Positions 1 to 7,660 of a stretch of DNA of 64,000 nucleotides are shown here, piece by piece. Positions within the stretch are counted from its first letter, which is position 1, and each line of letters begins with the position of its first letter. The notes beneath the pieces are model-generated. The model ran no database searches. It was not told where the DNA came from and saw only the letters and a list, made by a program, of their open reading frames with translations. Made by a program: the position numbers and the translations under genes. The DNA is from Candidatus Dormiibacterota bacterium (GTDB lineage: Bacteria; Chloroflexota; Dormibacteria; Dormibacterales; Dormibacteraceae): contig PLJM01000018.1 in assembly GCA_003139695.1 (NCBI GenBank), positions 1-64,000 on the forward strand, in the 5' to 3' direction.

Positions 1-159
1 GTGCGCCTCGGTAGCCACGCTGACGGCCAGGTGACTGACTCCAATGACGGCCTGCTCCGCCGGTTCGCAGACACCATCTTTGTTCGTCCGCAAGACAAGT
101 TGAAGCTCTATTGGCTGTTCCAGCGCTCAGCCTGGCAGCCGGCTAGGAGGGTTGCCTGA
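1..159 (+). CDS. C-terminal fragment of an element-borne protein
   Basis: An open frame runs from the first base to a TGA at 157-159 and gives 52 residues ending in a basic tail (QPARRVA). The TGA overlaps the ATG of the next gene (TGATG), and an AGGAGG at 145-150 inside this frame serves that gene. This is the tight coupling expected of a real cistron. The upstream part is outside the window. No family is recognisable from the fragment. From context it is cargo or a replication/transfer function of the integrative element. Confidence 0.5.
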   Translation: MRLGSHADGQVTDSNDGLLRRFADTIFVRPQDKLKLYWLFQRSAWQPARRVA

Positions 160-518
160 TGTACCGACGGATCAACCCAACAAGCCGACAGCAACTCCCA
201 ATGAGGATGTTGTTCCAGCCTCTGGGCAACGGGACATTCCTCAAGGCGTGCGAAGCCGACAGTTTCCGTGGACTCGTGGCCGCCATGCTCGACGACCCCG
301 ACTACGAGAGCGGAGACGTCGAGACCCGGCTGGTGAATCGCCTTCGGCTCGCCGATGAGCTGGTGCTACTGGCTCGGATCGAGAACCAACCGGGCATGCT
401 CATCGGAGACAAGGATGCCGACCAGACGATCAACGTCGCCTCCGACGAAAGATTCATCCGGTCTCTCGACCGACTAAGCCTCGCGTCCCTCGACCCCGCC
501 CTGAGGGACCGTGTCTAA
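159..518 (+). CDS. hypothetical element protein, 119 aa
   Basis: The ATG overlaps the preceding stop codon and follows an AGGAGG box by about 8 bases. The product has a basic N-terminus and an acidic, Leu/Arg-rich middle with repeated LxxLDRL-type stretches, consistent with an all-helical soluble protein. There are no membrane segments. The stop codon overlaps the GTG of the next gene by a few bases, so it is cotranscribed with the excisionase and integrase genes. I do not recognise the family. A small regulatory or replication accessory protein of the integrated element is possible. Confidence 0.55.
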   Translation: MYRRINPTSRQQLPMRMLFQPLGNGTFLKACEADSFRGLVAAMLDDPDYESGDVETRLVNRLRLADELVLLARIENQPGMLIGDKDADQTINVASDERFIRSLDRLSLASLDPALRDRV

Positions 519-804
519 TCTTCCCGGCGGACAGGGCGTGAACCTTGGCGGATTGTCACTGAGCCGTACTCGGACTTCTGGATCGCCGCGGGATGCGCGT
601 CCGGCCGGCTTAAGCGCGGATCGACTCGCCTACAGCGTTGAAGAAGCTGCGGAAGTCATCGGAGTAGGACGCACTCTGACCTGGGCACTCGTGCGCTCCG
701 GTGACATCCCATCGGTGCGCGTAGCGGGTCGCGTGCTCATTCGAAGGCGACAACTGATCGAATGGTTGGACACGCGGTCCGAAACCATTTATCCTTCATC
801 GTGA
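511..804 (+). CDS. excisionase-like helix-turn-helix protein (MerR/Xis type)
   Basis: 97 aa starting at a GTG that overlaps the previous stop. After a basic, disordered N-terminal 40 residues comes a compact winged HTH of the excisionase/DNA-binding-domain type. It contains YSVEEAAEVIGVGRT, then SGDIPSVRVAGRVLIRR and a terminal LIEWLD helix, the standard layout of helix-turn-helix domain 17 proteins. Such proteins bind attachment-site DNA and steer integrases toward excision or act as regulators. Its place directly upstream of a second such protein and the integrase supports a recombination directionality role. Confidence 0.75.
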   Translation: MSNLPGGQGVNLGGLSLSRTRTSGSPRDARPAGLSADRLAYSVEEAAEVIGVGRTLTWALVRSGDIPSVRVAGRVLIRRRQLIEWLDTRSETIYPSS

Positions 805-1004
805 TGAAGGTTTTTGGAGAGTGGATGACCGTCGCTGAAGCAGCCACTCGATTGACGATCAGCACTCGACGGGTTCATCAACTGATTGCCAGTGGCCGGC
901 TCGAGGCTGAGAAAGTCGGGCGCGACACCTTCGTCCGTCGGCATTCGGTCGAGTTGTTGAAGCGGCAGCCACGCCGGCCCGGCCGGCCCCCCAAGGAGGT
1001 TTAG
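804..1004 (+). CDS. second small excisionase-like DNA-binding protein
   Basis: 66 aa. The ATG at 804 overlaps the preceding TGA (TGATG), which fixes this start in preference to an upstream GTG at 762. The residues WMTVAEAATRLTISTRRVHQ, then SGRLEAEKVGRDTFVRR, form a winged HTH of the same excisionase class as the previous gene. The C-terminus is a Pro/Arg-rich tail (RRPGRPPKEV) resembling an AT-hook-like basic extension. Two consecutive Xis-like genes before one integrase suggest that one is a directionality factor and the other a regulator, but the sequence does not show which is which. Confidence 0.7.
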   Translation: MKVFGEWMTVAEAATRLTISTRRVHQLIASGRLEAEKVGRDTFVRRHSVELLKRQPRRPGRPPKEV

Positions 1005-2135
1005 ATGGCGTCGGTGCACCGTGTTCGAAGCAAAGAAGGATTCCGTTATCGCACGCGTTGGCGAGATCCAGATGGAACTCTGAAGTCCCGGTCATTTGCG
1101 CATAAGGCAGATGCAAGTCGCTTCGCGGTCAAGGTCGCGCACGAGATGAACGTCGGCGACTACATCGATCCTCATGCGGGCAGGGTCACCGTCCGTGAAT
1201 ACGGAGAGAAGTGGCGGAAAGCACAACTGCAGCACGCCATGTCTACTGCTGCGGATGTAGCGATGGCCTTACGCGTCCACCTGTACCCAGCACTCGGCAA
1301 CCTTCCAATTGGATCGGTCCGGCCGAGTGACGTTCAGGCCTGGGTGGCCGGACTCACGGCGAGACTGGCCCCCAGTACCGTTACCAAGACGTATTCCTTT
1401 CTTTCGTCGATGCTCAAATCTGCGGTGCGGGACGGCTTGATTTCGCGAACGCCCTGTATCGACATTAACCTGCCGAGGATTGAGAAGAAGCGTGTGGTTC
1501 CGCTGACTGTTGAGCAGGTAGCAGCGTTGATCGACGCGGCCCATCCCCAATACCGCGCCCTGCTGCACTTTTGTGCGGGTACGGGTACGCGTGCAAGGGA
1601 GGCTTTCGGGCTCACCGTCGACCGGATCGATTTCCTCCGCCGTCAGGTCACCATCGATCGCCAACTTGCTACGCGCGACGGCTCCATCGAATGGAAGGCG
1701 CCGAAAACGCCATCATCGGTCCGATCGATACCGCTGGATGATGGCGTTATTGAAGCGGTGGCGTCACATCTCGCCGCAATCGGTTCACCGGCGAAAGGAA
1801 TCGTATTTAGTACGCCGCGCGGCCGGGCCATCGACCTCCATCGGGCCTATGGTGAGGCGAAGAGACCGGGCTGGTTCCGGAAGGCTGCGCGAAGCGCCGG
1901 ACTACCCGATGACATCACGCTCCATGACTTGAGGCACTTCTATGCCAGTTTGCTTATCCGCAACGGTGCAAGCGTGAAGCTCGTCCAGGCGCGCCTAGGC
2001 CACAAGTCAGCTCTGGAGACGCTAGATACATATGGACACCTTTGGCCGGATTCCGACGAGCAGACTCGCAGCATTCTTAACGAGGCTCTTTCCACATTGC
2101 GGCACTCGGATCGCGTCGCCCAGGATGGTGTGTGA
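1005..2135 (+). CDS. int: tyrosine recombinase (phage/ICE-type integrase)
   Basis: 376 aa with AAGGAGG 6 bases upstream, starting one base after the previous stop. Residues 1-60 form an arm-type DNA-binding domain, residues about 65-155 the SAM-like core-binding domain, and 165-355 the catalytic domain. The full catalytic set is visible: Arg196 in GTGTRAREA, His307 and Arg310 in LHDLRH, His333 in LGHKS and Tyr343 in DTYGH. The length is normal for an actinobacterial-type integrase, so the enzyme appears intact. It should integrate and excise the element to its left. The adjacent rnpB 3' end is the obvious candidate target, by position only. Confidence 0.93.
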   Translation: MASVHRVRSKEGFRYRTRWRDPDGTLKSRSFAHKADASRFAVKVAHEMNVGDYIDPHAGRVTVREYGEKWRKAQLQHAMSTAADVAMALRVHLYPALGNLPIGSVRPSDVQAWVAGLTARLAPSTVTKTYSFLSSMLKSAVRDGLISRTPCIDINLPRIEKKRVVPLTVEQVAALIDAAHPQYRALLHFCAGTGTRAREAFGLTVDRIDFLRRQVTIDRQLATRDGSIEWKAPKTPSSVRSIPLDDGVIEAVASHLAAIGSPAKGIVFSTPRGRAIDLHRAYGEAKRPGWFRKAARSAGLPDDITLHDLRHFYASLLIRNGASVKLVQARLGHKSALETLDTYGHLWPDSDEQTRSILNEALSTLRHSDRVAQDGV

Positions 2136-2250
2136 ACTATTGGAATGTTCCCTGGGGCTGTTTCCAGCGTCGGGTGTTCCCAAATTGTTCCATCAGGACG
2201 CTTGACGCCTGCTCCTCAACGGCGATTCCGTATTCAGAATCCGGGATTGT

Positions 2251-2630
2251 GGGCCGAGGGCGGACTGTAAGCCGGGTTCTGTGTCCCTTGCGGGACGGTG
2301 ACCATCTGTCTGGGATGCCGGTTGCCCGGCACCTCTAGCGACCGATACCCGAGGACTTGGCGAGCCGCCAGTAACGCCCTCCTATTTGGTCTTGCTCCGG
2401 GCGGGGTTTGCCTGGCCGGCCGGTCACCCGGCCGCCGGTGGGCTCTTACCCCACCTTTTCACCCTTACCTGCAGCTCGTCTCCGGAGACACTCGCTGCCG
2501 GCGGTAATTTTCTGTGGCACTTTCCTTCGAGTCGCCTCGACTGGGTGTTACCCAGCGCCCTGCTCTGTGGAGCCCGGACTTTCCTCCAACGCTATTTACT
2601 TCGCCGGCGGTCACCCGTCCGCCTCGGCCC
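2251..2630 (-). ncRNA. rnpB: RNase P RNA (type A)
   Basis: Read on the minus strand, the 5' end GGGCCGAGGCGGAC pairs with the 3' end GUCCGCCCUCGGCCC to form P1. The universally conserved GAGGAAAGUCCGGGCUCC block of CR I/P4 lies at about 2571-2588, an AAAGGUGGGGUAAGAGCCCACC block at about 2440-2465, and ACAGAACCCGGCUUA near the 3' end at about 2269-2283. The size of about 380 nt fits the bacterial ancestral type. The RNA is the catalytic subunit that trims tRNA 5' leaders. The gene looks complete despite the integrase next to its 3' end. Confidence 0.96.
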
Positions 2631-2636
2631 GTGGTG

Positions 2637-2665
2637 ATTCTACCCGCGAGGTGCCGCCTTCTTAA
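2637..2665 (-). promoter_or_regulatory. rnpB promoter overlapping the RNase H stop codon
   Basis: On the minus strand TTAAGA (2665-2660), a 17-base spacer and TAGAAT (2642-2637) precede the P1 start at 2630 by 6 bases, exactly where initiation would occur. The TAG of the -10 box is the stop codon of the upstream RNase H gene, so promoter and coding end share bases. Spacing and -10 match are good, and the -35 match is partial. Confidence 0.65.
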
Positions 2666-3059
2666 CCTGCTCGTCCAGGGCCATGTTGGCGAGCTTGTCC
2701 GCCCCCCGATTGTTCTCCCTCTCGACATGCTTGATCTCTGGGGTGTCCGAAAAGCCGCCTAAAAGCACCTTTACCTGCTGGTACAGAGGCTGAAGCTCCG
2801 GTTTCTTGACTCGATAGCTTCCATTGACCTGCTCGACCACCAGCTTCGAGTCGAGGTAGACCTCGAGGCGATCCGGGTTCCACTCTGCCGCGGCCTTGAG
2901 GCCGTCGATCAGGGCCTGATATTCAGCTTCATTGTTTGTCCTGATGCCGATGAAGCGATGAAAAGTGCGCAGCCGGTTCCCCTGATCGTCCTCGATCACG
3001 ACCCCGATGGCGGCGGGCCCTGGGTTGCCGCGCGACGCGCCATCGGTGCGTAGCCGCAA
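2640..3059 (-). CDS. RNase HI-family ribonuclease
   Basis: 139 aa, a complete single RNase H fold. The DEDD metal-binding residues are visible: Asp6 in RTDGASRGNPG, Glu44 in NNEAEY, Asp70 in YLDSK and Asp121 in NRGADKLAN. It should cleave the RNA strand of RNA-DNA hybrids. It lacks the CobC phosphatase domain that is often fused to this protein in mycobacteria. It starts 5 bases after the zinc-ribbon gene, a pairing well known in Actinobacteria. Its stop codon lies inside the rnpB promoter, so two RNA-processing genes are adjacent. Confidence 0.9.
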   Translation of the reverse strand: MRLRTDGASRGNPGPAAIGVVIEDDQGNRLRTFHRFIGIRTNNEAEYQALIDGLKAAAEWNPDRLEVYLDSKLVVEQVNGSYRVKKPELQPLYQQVKVLLGGFSDTPEIKHVERENNRGADKLANMALDEQVKKAAPRG

Positions 3060-3064
3060 TGTCT

Positions 3065-3760
3065 TCAGGCGAGCACCAGGATGCGGCTGCAGTGCTCACA
3101 GTGGACGAGCTCGTCGAGGCCCTTCCTCAACGTCTGCATGCCCGACGAGGTGACCGTGACCCGGCAGGCGGTGCACTGGTTCCCAACCACCCGGGCGACC
3201 GGCGGCTGGGCACGGGTGCGCTTGTACGCCGCCTGCGCGGCGGGCGGAACCTGGGCCCAGATCTCGTCACGCTCCGCCTCGATCTCCGCCAGCTCGCTGC
3301 GCGCGGCTTCGAGCTCTTCCTTGAGAGCAGGCTCCTCGGCCGCCGAAACTCGCTTCGCGTCGGCCAGGTTGGACGCGACGGATCGCGCCGCTTCGTCGGC
3401 CGCCTCCCCTTCCTCCATGAGGTGGAGCTCTGCGTCCTCCTCCTCGGCAAACCGTGCCTTCATGTGAGCCACCTCTTCGGACATCTGCATGAGCTCGGTG
3501 GGGTTGCGGATCCGGCCGCTCATCAGCTCCTTCTCGCGCGTGCGGAGCTTTGAGCGGTGGTCTTCGCGGGTGTGGTCGGACTCGCGAAGGCGCGCCGCCA
3601 CGGCATCCTGTGCGGCGCGCGCCTCCTGCATCGCCTCCTCGAGGGTCACCACCTCAGGGTCGGATGCAAGGCGCGACTCCAGGCGCTCGATCACCTCGCG
3701 CACGGCCCGTTCCCGCTCGACCTGTCCCTGGTACCTGAGCAGGAGCTGGCCCGGATTCAT
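3065..3760 (-). CDS. coiled-coil C4-type zinc-ribbon protein
   Basis: 231 aa. Residues about 15-185 form a long, highly charged antiparallel coiled coil rich in Glu, Ala and Arg. The C-terminus is a zinc ribbon with Cys196-x2-Cys199 and Cys221-x2-Cys224 (QCTAC and HCEHC). This is the family usually annotated as a C4-type zinc ribbon domain protein, related to chlamydial CT398. It overlaps the DUF3467 gene by one base and sits just upstream of RNase H, a conserved neighbourhood. Its molecular role is not established; structure suggests a scaffold binding nucleic acid or protein. Confidence 0.85.
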   Translation of the reverse strand: MNPGQLLLRYQGQVERERAVREVIERLESRLASDPEVVTLEEAMQEARAAQDAVAARLRESDHTREDHRSKLRTREKELMSGRIRNPTELMQMSEEVAHMKARFAEEEDAELHLMEEGEAADEAARSVASNLADAKRVSAAEEPALKEELEAARSELAEIEAERDEIWAQVPPAAQAAYKRTRAQPPVARVVGNQCTACRVTVTSSGMQTLRKGLDELVHCEHCSRILVLA

Positions 3761-4086
3761 CAGGGCTGCTTCGGTTTGGGCATAGGAGGAACTGTGCCAA
3801 AACCGATGCGGTGGGCCTCAGCTGCGCGGTCGGTCGCGACCGCCATCTCTCCGAACTTGTCCTCATACGCGGCGACATTCTGCGCGAGCAGCTGTGACAG
3901 CAGCTTCATGTGATTCGGGCTCATTCCGACACGCGTATATATCCGAACCAGTCCGGGCTCCTCAGGAGCCCACTGGCCGAAGTTGAGGACGAAGCCCAAA
4001 GGATTGCCGTTGATCAGCACGGCATCCGTGTAGACGACCTGGTTGGCGCTCTCCTGGACCTTGACCCGAATCGGGACCTCACTCAT
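3760..4086 (-). CDS. DUF3467 family protein
   Basis: 108 aa. The pattern VVYTDAVLINGNPLGFVLNFGQ, then VRIYTRVGMSPNHMKLLSQLLAQNVAAYEDKFG (split here by description: strand, Ser-Pro-His-x-Lys motif, helix) is typical of DUF3467, a small alpha/beta family of unknown function. It overlaps the biotin-carrier gene by 4 bases and the zinc-ribbon gene by one, so it is translated as part of the same message. No catalytic motif is evident. A tie to the acyl-CoA carboxylase genes rests on position only. Confidence 0.8.
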   Translation of the reverse strand: MSEVPIRVKVQESANQVVYTDAVLINGNPLGFVLNFGQWAPEEPGLVRIYTRVGMSPNHMKLLSQLLAQNVAAYEDKFGEMAVATDRAAEAHRIGFGTVPPMPKPKQP

Positions 4087-4295
4087 TCCAGCACTACCAG
4101 CACCTGGCCCTCCTTGACCACGTCAGTTTCTTTGACCCGAATCTCCCTCACCTTGCCCGCGCGCGGAGCGGTGACCGAGATCTCCATCTTCATGGACTCG
4201 AGGATCATGAGCACATCGTCCTCGGCGACCTCATCGCCCGGTTTGCTTGTGATCTTCCACACGCTTCCGACCAGCTCCGCTTTGACCTCGGTCAT
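4083..4295 (-). CDS. biotin/lipoyl carrier protein (BCCP-like)
   Basis: 70 aa, consisting of a single biotinyl domain. The biotin attachment motif ESMKM is present, with Lys36 as the modified residue, flanked by the symmetric beta-hammerhead repeats. The ATG at 4295 overlaps the upstream gene by 4 bases and fixes the start. It lacks the Pro/Ala-rich N-terminal arm of AccB and matches the stand-alone carriers of methylmalonyl-CoA decarboxylase or propionyl-CoA carboxylase systems. It most likely carries CO2 for the carboxyltransferase encoded just upstream. No biotin carboxylase lies in this window. Confidence 0.88.
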   Translation of the reverse strand: MTEVKAELVGSVWKITSKPGDEVAEDDVLMILESMKMEISVTAPRAGKVREIRVKETDVVKEGQVLVVLE

Positions 4296-5185
4296 GCGGA
4301 TCTGCCTGAGCGACCGAAGTTCGGTGCGGGACGCGGTGTGACTTCCAGGCCCAGCTGCGTCCTGGCTTCCGAAACCGAGGCCACGTCGCGACCGAGATCC
4401 CGGCACAGCGCGGCCGCCTTCTCGACCAGGTCGCCATTGCTTTTCGCCATCCTCCCCTCCTCCAGGTAGAAGTTGTCCTCCAGTCCGACCCGCACGTTGC
4501 CACCCATCGTGATCGCGGCCGCCACCAGCGCCCATTGATCGAGACCGATTCCGATCACCTGCCAGTGCGACTCGGTGGGCAGCGAATCCACCTGGTCGAC
4601 GAGGTGGCGGGTGGTGCCGGGGATGCCCCCCAGGACGCCCATGATGAGGCTGAACTGGTACGGGGGCGTGAGCACCCCCATGTCGATAAACGGCCTCGTG
4701 TTGCCGATGTGGCCGGCGTCGAAGCATTCCATCTCGGGCCGCACGCCCGCCCTGGTCATCGCCTCGAGAAAGAACTGGATGTCCTTGAACGGGTTGGCGA
4801 AGACATGGTCGTGCACGAAGGTTTTGCGTTTGGCCGAGTAGATCGCGTAGTTCATCGAGCCCATGTTCAGCGCTGCCATCTCAGGTCGCTGCTCCCTGAT
4901 GTGCTCGATGCGTTCTTCGCGCGGAACGCCGATCGCACCAGTCGAGAAATTCACTATCACGTCGGTCCTGGCGCGAACCTCGGCGAAGATCTCCGCGAAT
5001 GTCTCCACCCGCCAATCCGGGCCGCCTTCGGGCGTTCTCGCGTGGATGTGCACGATAGCCGCGCCCGCGTCAGCGGCGCGCCTGGCCTCCTCGCCAATCT
5101 CGTTTGGCGTGTATGGGATGGCTGGGCAGTGGTCGCGTGTTGCGAGGACGCCGGTGAGCGCGGCGGTGATTATCGTCGCCGTCAT
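4292..5185 (-). CDS. beta-keto acid cleavage enzyme (BKACE/DUF849)
   Basis: 297 aa, full length for the family. The zinc-binding HIHAR motif is at residues 46-50, followed by the FSTGA strand (80-84) and ECFDAGH (153-159). The conserved acid near the C-terminus lies in GLEDN (234-238). BKACE enzymes condense a beta-keto acid with acetyl-CoA or another CoA ester and split it into acetoacetate plus a new CoA thioester; Kce in lysine fermentation is the best known. The gene overlaps both neighbours by 4 bases, between a carboxyltransferase and a biotin carrier, which suggests that its product or substrate is a CoA ester handled by the carboxylase. Confidence 0.88.
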   Translation of the reverse strand: MTATIITAALTGVLATRDHCPAIPYTPNEIGEEARRAADAGAAIVHIHARTPEGGPDWRVETFAEIFAEVRARTDVIVNFSTGAIGVPREERIEHIREQRPEMAALNMGSMNYAIYSAKRKTFVHDHVFANPFKDIQFFLEAMTRAGVRPEMECFDAGHIGNTRPFIDMGVLTPPYQFSLIMGVLGGIPGTTRHLVDQVDSLPTESHWQVIGIGLDQWALVAAAITMGGNVRVGLEDNFYLEEGRMAKSNGDLVEKAAALCRDLGRDVASVSEARTQLGLEVTPRPAPNFGRSGRSA

Positions 5186-6744
5186 ACCGGGATGTTTCCG
5201 TGCTTGCGCCACGGCCGCTCGACCTTCTTGTTTCGTGCCTGCTCGATGCCGCGAATGATCACGCGGCGCGTTTCTGCCGGGTCGATGACGTCGTCGATCA
5301 TCGCCCAGCCCGCTGCCAGATAAGGGTTGATCTGCGACCTGATCGTCTCGATCAGCTGGCCGCGCGTCTCCTTGGGGTTGGCGGAGGCCTCGATCTGCTT
5401 GTTGAAGATGATGTTGACGGCGCCCTCGGGCCCCATCACCGAGATCTCCGCGAGGGGCCACGCGACGATGAGGTCCGGCTGGTAACCCTTGCCGCACATC
5501 ACGTAATAGCCCGCCCCGTAGGCCTTGCGCATGATCACGGTGACCTTGGGCACCGTGGCCTCCGAGGTTGCGTACAGCATCTTGGCGCCGTGGCGGATGA
5601 TGCCTTCCTTCTCCACCTGCGAGCCGACGATGAAGCCGGGGACATCCATCAGGTAGACGAGCGGGACGTTGAACGCATCGCACATCCGGATGAAGCGGGC
5701 GGCTTTGTCCGCGGAGTCAGAGTCGAGGATGCCTCCCTTCTGCATCGGCTGGTTGGCGACCACGCCCACCGCATGCCCGCCGGCCCGCGCGAAGCCGACG
5801 ACTATGTTCTTCGCCCACGCCGGCTTGATCTCGAACCACGAGTCGCGGTCGAACACCGCTTTGATCACGCGCTTGACGTCATAGGCGGCGCGTGGATTCG
5901 TAGGCACGATCTTTTCGAGCCCATCAACATCTCGATCGCCACTGTCGTCGGTGGCTCGAAATGGCGGCTCGTCCGTGTTGCTGGACGGCAGGTACGACAG
6001 GAATCGCCGCACCATGGCGATGCACCCGCGATCGTCTTCAACCTCGTTGTCGCCCACGCCCGACTCGTAGCAGTGCACCTGCGAGCCGCCCATGTCGTGG
6101 TCGGTGACGTCCTCGCCGGTGGCTGCCTTCACCAGGCGCGCCCCTCCCAGCGACATCGATGAGGTTTCCTTGACCATTGGCACGAAGTCCGCGAGGCCTG
6201 GGATGTAGGCGGTGCCGGCCGAGCACGGGCCGAGCATCGCTGCGACCTGGGGGATGACGCCCGACATCACCACCTGGTCGTAGAAGAGGTATCCGGTCCC
6301 GGCGAACGTGGAGCCGGCGGCCTCCTGGATGCGCGCACCCGCCGAGTCGAGCAGCCACACGATCGGCCGGCGATATCGAAGCGCAAGCTCGCGCACCCTT
6401 GCGGCCTTGAACTGCTCGCCCACCGCGCCCATCGACCCTGCCATGACCGTGAAGTCGTAGGCGATGACCCACACCTCGCGGCCTTCGACCTCGCCGTGAC
6501 CTGTGACCACGCCGTCCGCCGGCGTGCCGTCTGTATCCGGTTCGCCGCCGCGCACCGCCTGCTGCGAGGCGAGAAGGCCGAACTCGACGAAGGTGTCCTT
6601 GTCGAAGAGGAGGTCGATCCGCTCGCGCACGGTGAGCTTGCCGCGCTCGTGCTGTTTGGCGATCTTCTCTTTGCCGCCCATCCCGAGGTTCTGCTCTCGG
6701 CGCGACTTGAGCTCCGAGATCTTGGCCGAGTAGTCCTCGCTCAC
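5182..6744 (-). CDS. acyl-CoA carboxylase carboxyltransferase subunit (propionyl/methylmalonyl-CoA type)
   Basis: 520 aa, with the two crotonase-like halves of the carboxyltransferase fold. The N-terminal half contains RRPIVWLLDSAGARIQEA and TGYLFYDQVVMSG. The C-terminal half has the oxyanion-hole region VPLVYLMDVPGFIVG and RKAYGAGYYVM. The N-terminal helix with the HERGKLTVRERI segment is typical of PccB/MmdA proteins. It transfers CO2 between carboxybiotin and an acyl-CoA. It overlaps the glycosyltransferase upstream and BKACE downstream by 4 bases each. Whether it acts as a carboxylase or a decarboxylase cannot be read from the sequence. Confidence 0.92.
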   Translation of the reverse strand: MSEDYSAKISELKSRREQNLGMGGKEKIAKQHERGKLTVRERIDLLFDKDTFVEFGLLASQQAVRGGEPDTDGTPADGVVTGHGEVEGREVWVIAYDFTVMAGSMGAVGEQFKAARVRELALRYRRPIVWLLDSAGARIQEAAGSTFAGTGYLFYDQVVMSGVIPQVAAMLGPCSAGTAYIPGLADFVPMVKETSSMSLGGARLVKAATGEDVTDHDMGGSQVHCYESGVGDNEVEDDRGCIAMVRRFLSYLPSSNTDEPPFRATDDSGDRDVDGLEKIVPTNPRAAYDVKRVIKAVFDRDSWFEIKPAWAKNIVVGFARAGGHAVGVVANQPMQKGGILDSDSADKAARFIRMCDAFNVPLVYLMDVPGFIVGSQVEKEGIIRHGAKMLYATSEATVPKVTVIMRKAYGAGYYVMCGKGYQPDLIVAWPLAEISVMGPEGAVNIIFNKQIEASANPKETRGQLIETIRSQINPYLAAGWAMIDDVIDPAETRRVIIRGIEQARNKKVERPWRKHGNIPV

Positions 6745-7604
6745 GGGCGTGATCCTCCCACAAGGAGATCCTCACGCTTGCCCCAGCGATCGAGGAACCG
6801 GTAGAAGTTGCGGCGCGAAAGCCGGTCGCGCTCCGCGGGGGCAGTCGCCTCCCACAGGCGATGTTGGTATCTGTCCAGCGGCAGCCCGGGAACGGCGACC
6901 GCGCGCCCGCCCTTATCTCGGAGTCGGAAGCTGAAGTCGATGTCGGCGATCCGGTAGAAGCGGAACTTCGGGTCGAAGCCCTGCACCGCCTGGGCGTCTG
7001 CCCGCCGAAAGGCCATGCAGTAGGCCTCGATCGCATCCACGTCAGGGCCCGGATCCTCCTCGAACTCCTTCAGCGTGCCCTTGCCCCGAATGCCGAACGG
7101 GCCGACGACCACCACCGACGGGTCCGCCAGCGCAGCGATCAACGGTGAGACGGCGTCGCCCGTGAGCTCGATTCCGGGGTCAAACAACACGCAGATTTCG
7201 CCGGTGGCCGCCTCGATGCCGGCGTTGACGGCCGTGGCATAGCCGAGCGGAGGATCAAGCCTGATCGAGCGCAGCCGGTATGCGGTGCGGGTGTGCAGCC
7301 AGCCGGCCATGCGCGTGTCGCCCGAGTTGTCGACCACGATGGCTTCGAAGTCCGCCTTGCAGTGCGTGAACACCGACAGCAGCCACCGCTCGATGTCTGG
7401 AATCCAACCGTGGGCCACTGTTATCAGCGAGACGGCCCGAGGCGTCACCGGCTCGTCCTCCGGCGCCGGAGCTTTCAGCGCCTGGAGCTCGCTCCCGGTA
7501 GCGCTGTCGAGAACGTCCCACCCGCCCGCGCGCAGCCGGTCGCGGATCGCATCGGCGGCCTCGAATTCGCGATTAAGCCTTCGCTCGACGCGTTCGGCGA
7601 GCAA
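6741..7604 (-). CDS. family 2 glycosyltransferase with a CysS-like N-terminal segment
   Basis: 287 aa from a TTG; the start is uncertain because the frame stays open upstream into etfA with no ATG or GTG. Residues about 1-40 ([20 protein letters not shown], then DVLDSATG) closely resemble the C-terminal tail of cysteinyl-tRNA synthetase. Residues about 55-270 form a GT-A glycosyltransferase with VSLITVAH, an AIVVDNSGD nucleotide-binding strand, [16 protein letters not shown] and, in place of DxD, a FDPGIELTG strand end. It has no membrane segment. It probably transfers a sugar to an unknown acceptor. It is translationally coupled to the carboxyltransferase gene. Confidence 0.8.
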   Translation of the reverse strand: MLAERVERRLNREFEAADAIRDRLRAGGWDVLDSATGSELQALKAPAPEDEPVTPRAVSLITVAHGWIPDIERWLLSVFTHCKADFEAIVVDNSGDTRMAGWLHTRTAYRLRSIRLDPPLGYATAVNAGIEAATGEICVLFDPGIELTGDAVSPLIAALADPSVVVVGPFGIRGKGTLKEFEEDPGPDVDAIEAYCMAFRRADAQAVQGFDPKFRFYRIADIDFSFRLRDKGGRAVAVPGLPLDRYQHRLWEATAPAERDRLSRRNFYRFLDRWGKREDLLVGGSRP

Positions 7605-7660
7605 CTTCTCGGCGTCTGTTTTAGCAAGGCGCCCTGCGCGCGCCCGGCCGCGGTCCGCTG

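Larger units (their letters stand above)
1..2250. mobile_element. right end of an integrative element next to rnpB
   Basis: A block of tightly overlapping plus-strand genes (two short hypotheticals, two excisionase-like proteins, one tyrosine integrase) ends about 115 bases before the 3' end of rnpB. An integrase lying next to the 3' end of a structural RNA gene is the usual layout of an element that integrated there. The window begins inside the element, so the left end and the second attachment site are not visible. No direct repeat of the rnpB 3' end could be found within the window. The boundary at 2250 is inferred. Confidence 0.55.
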
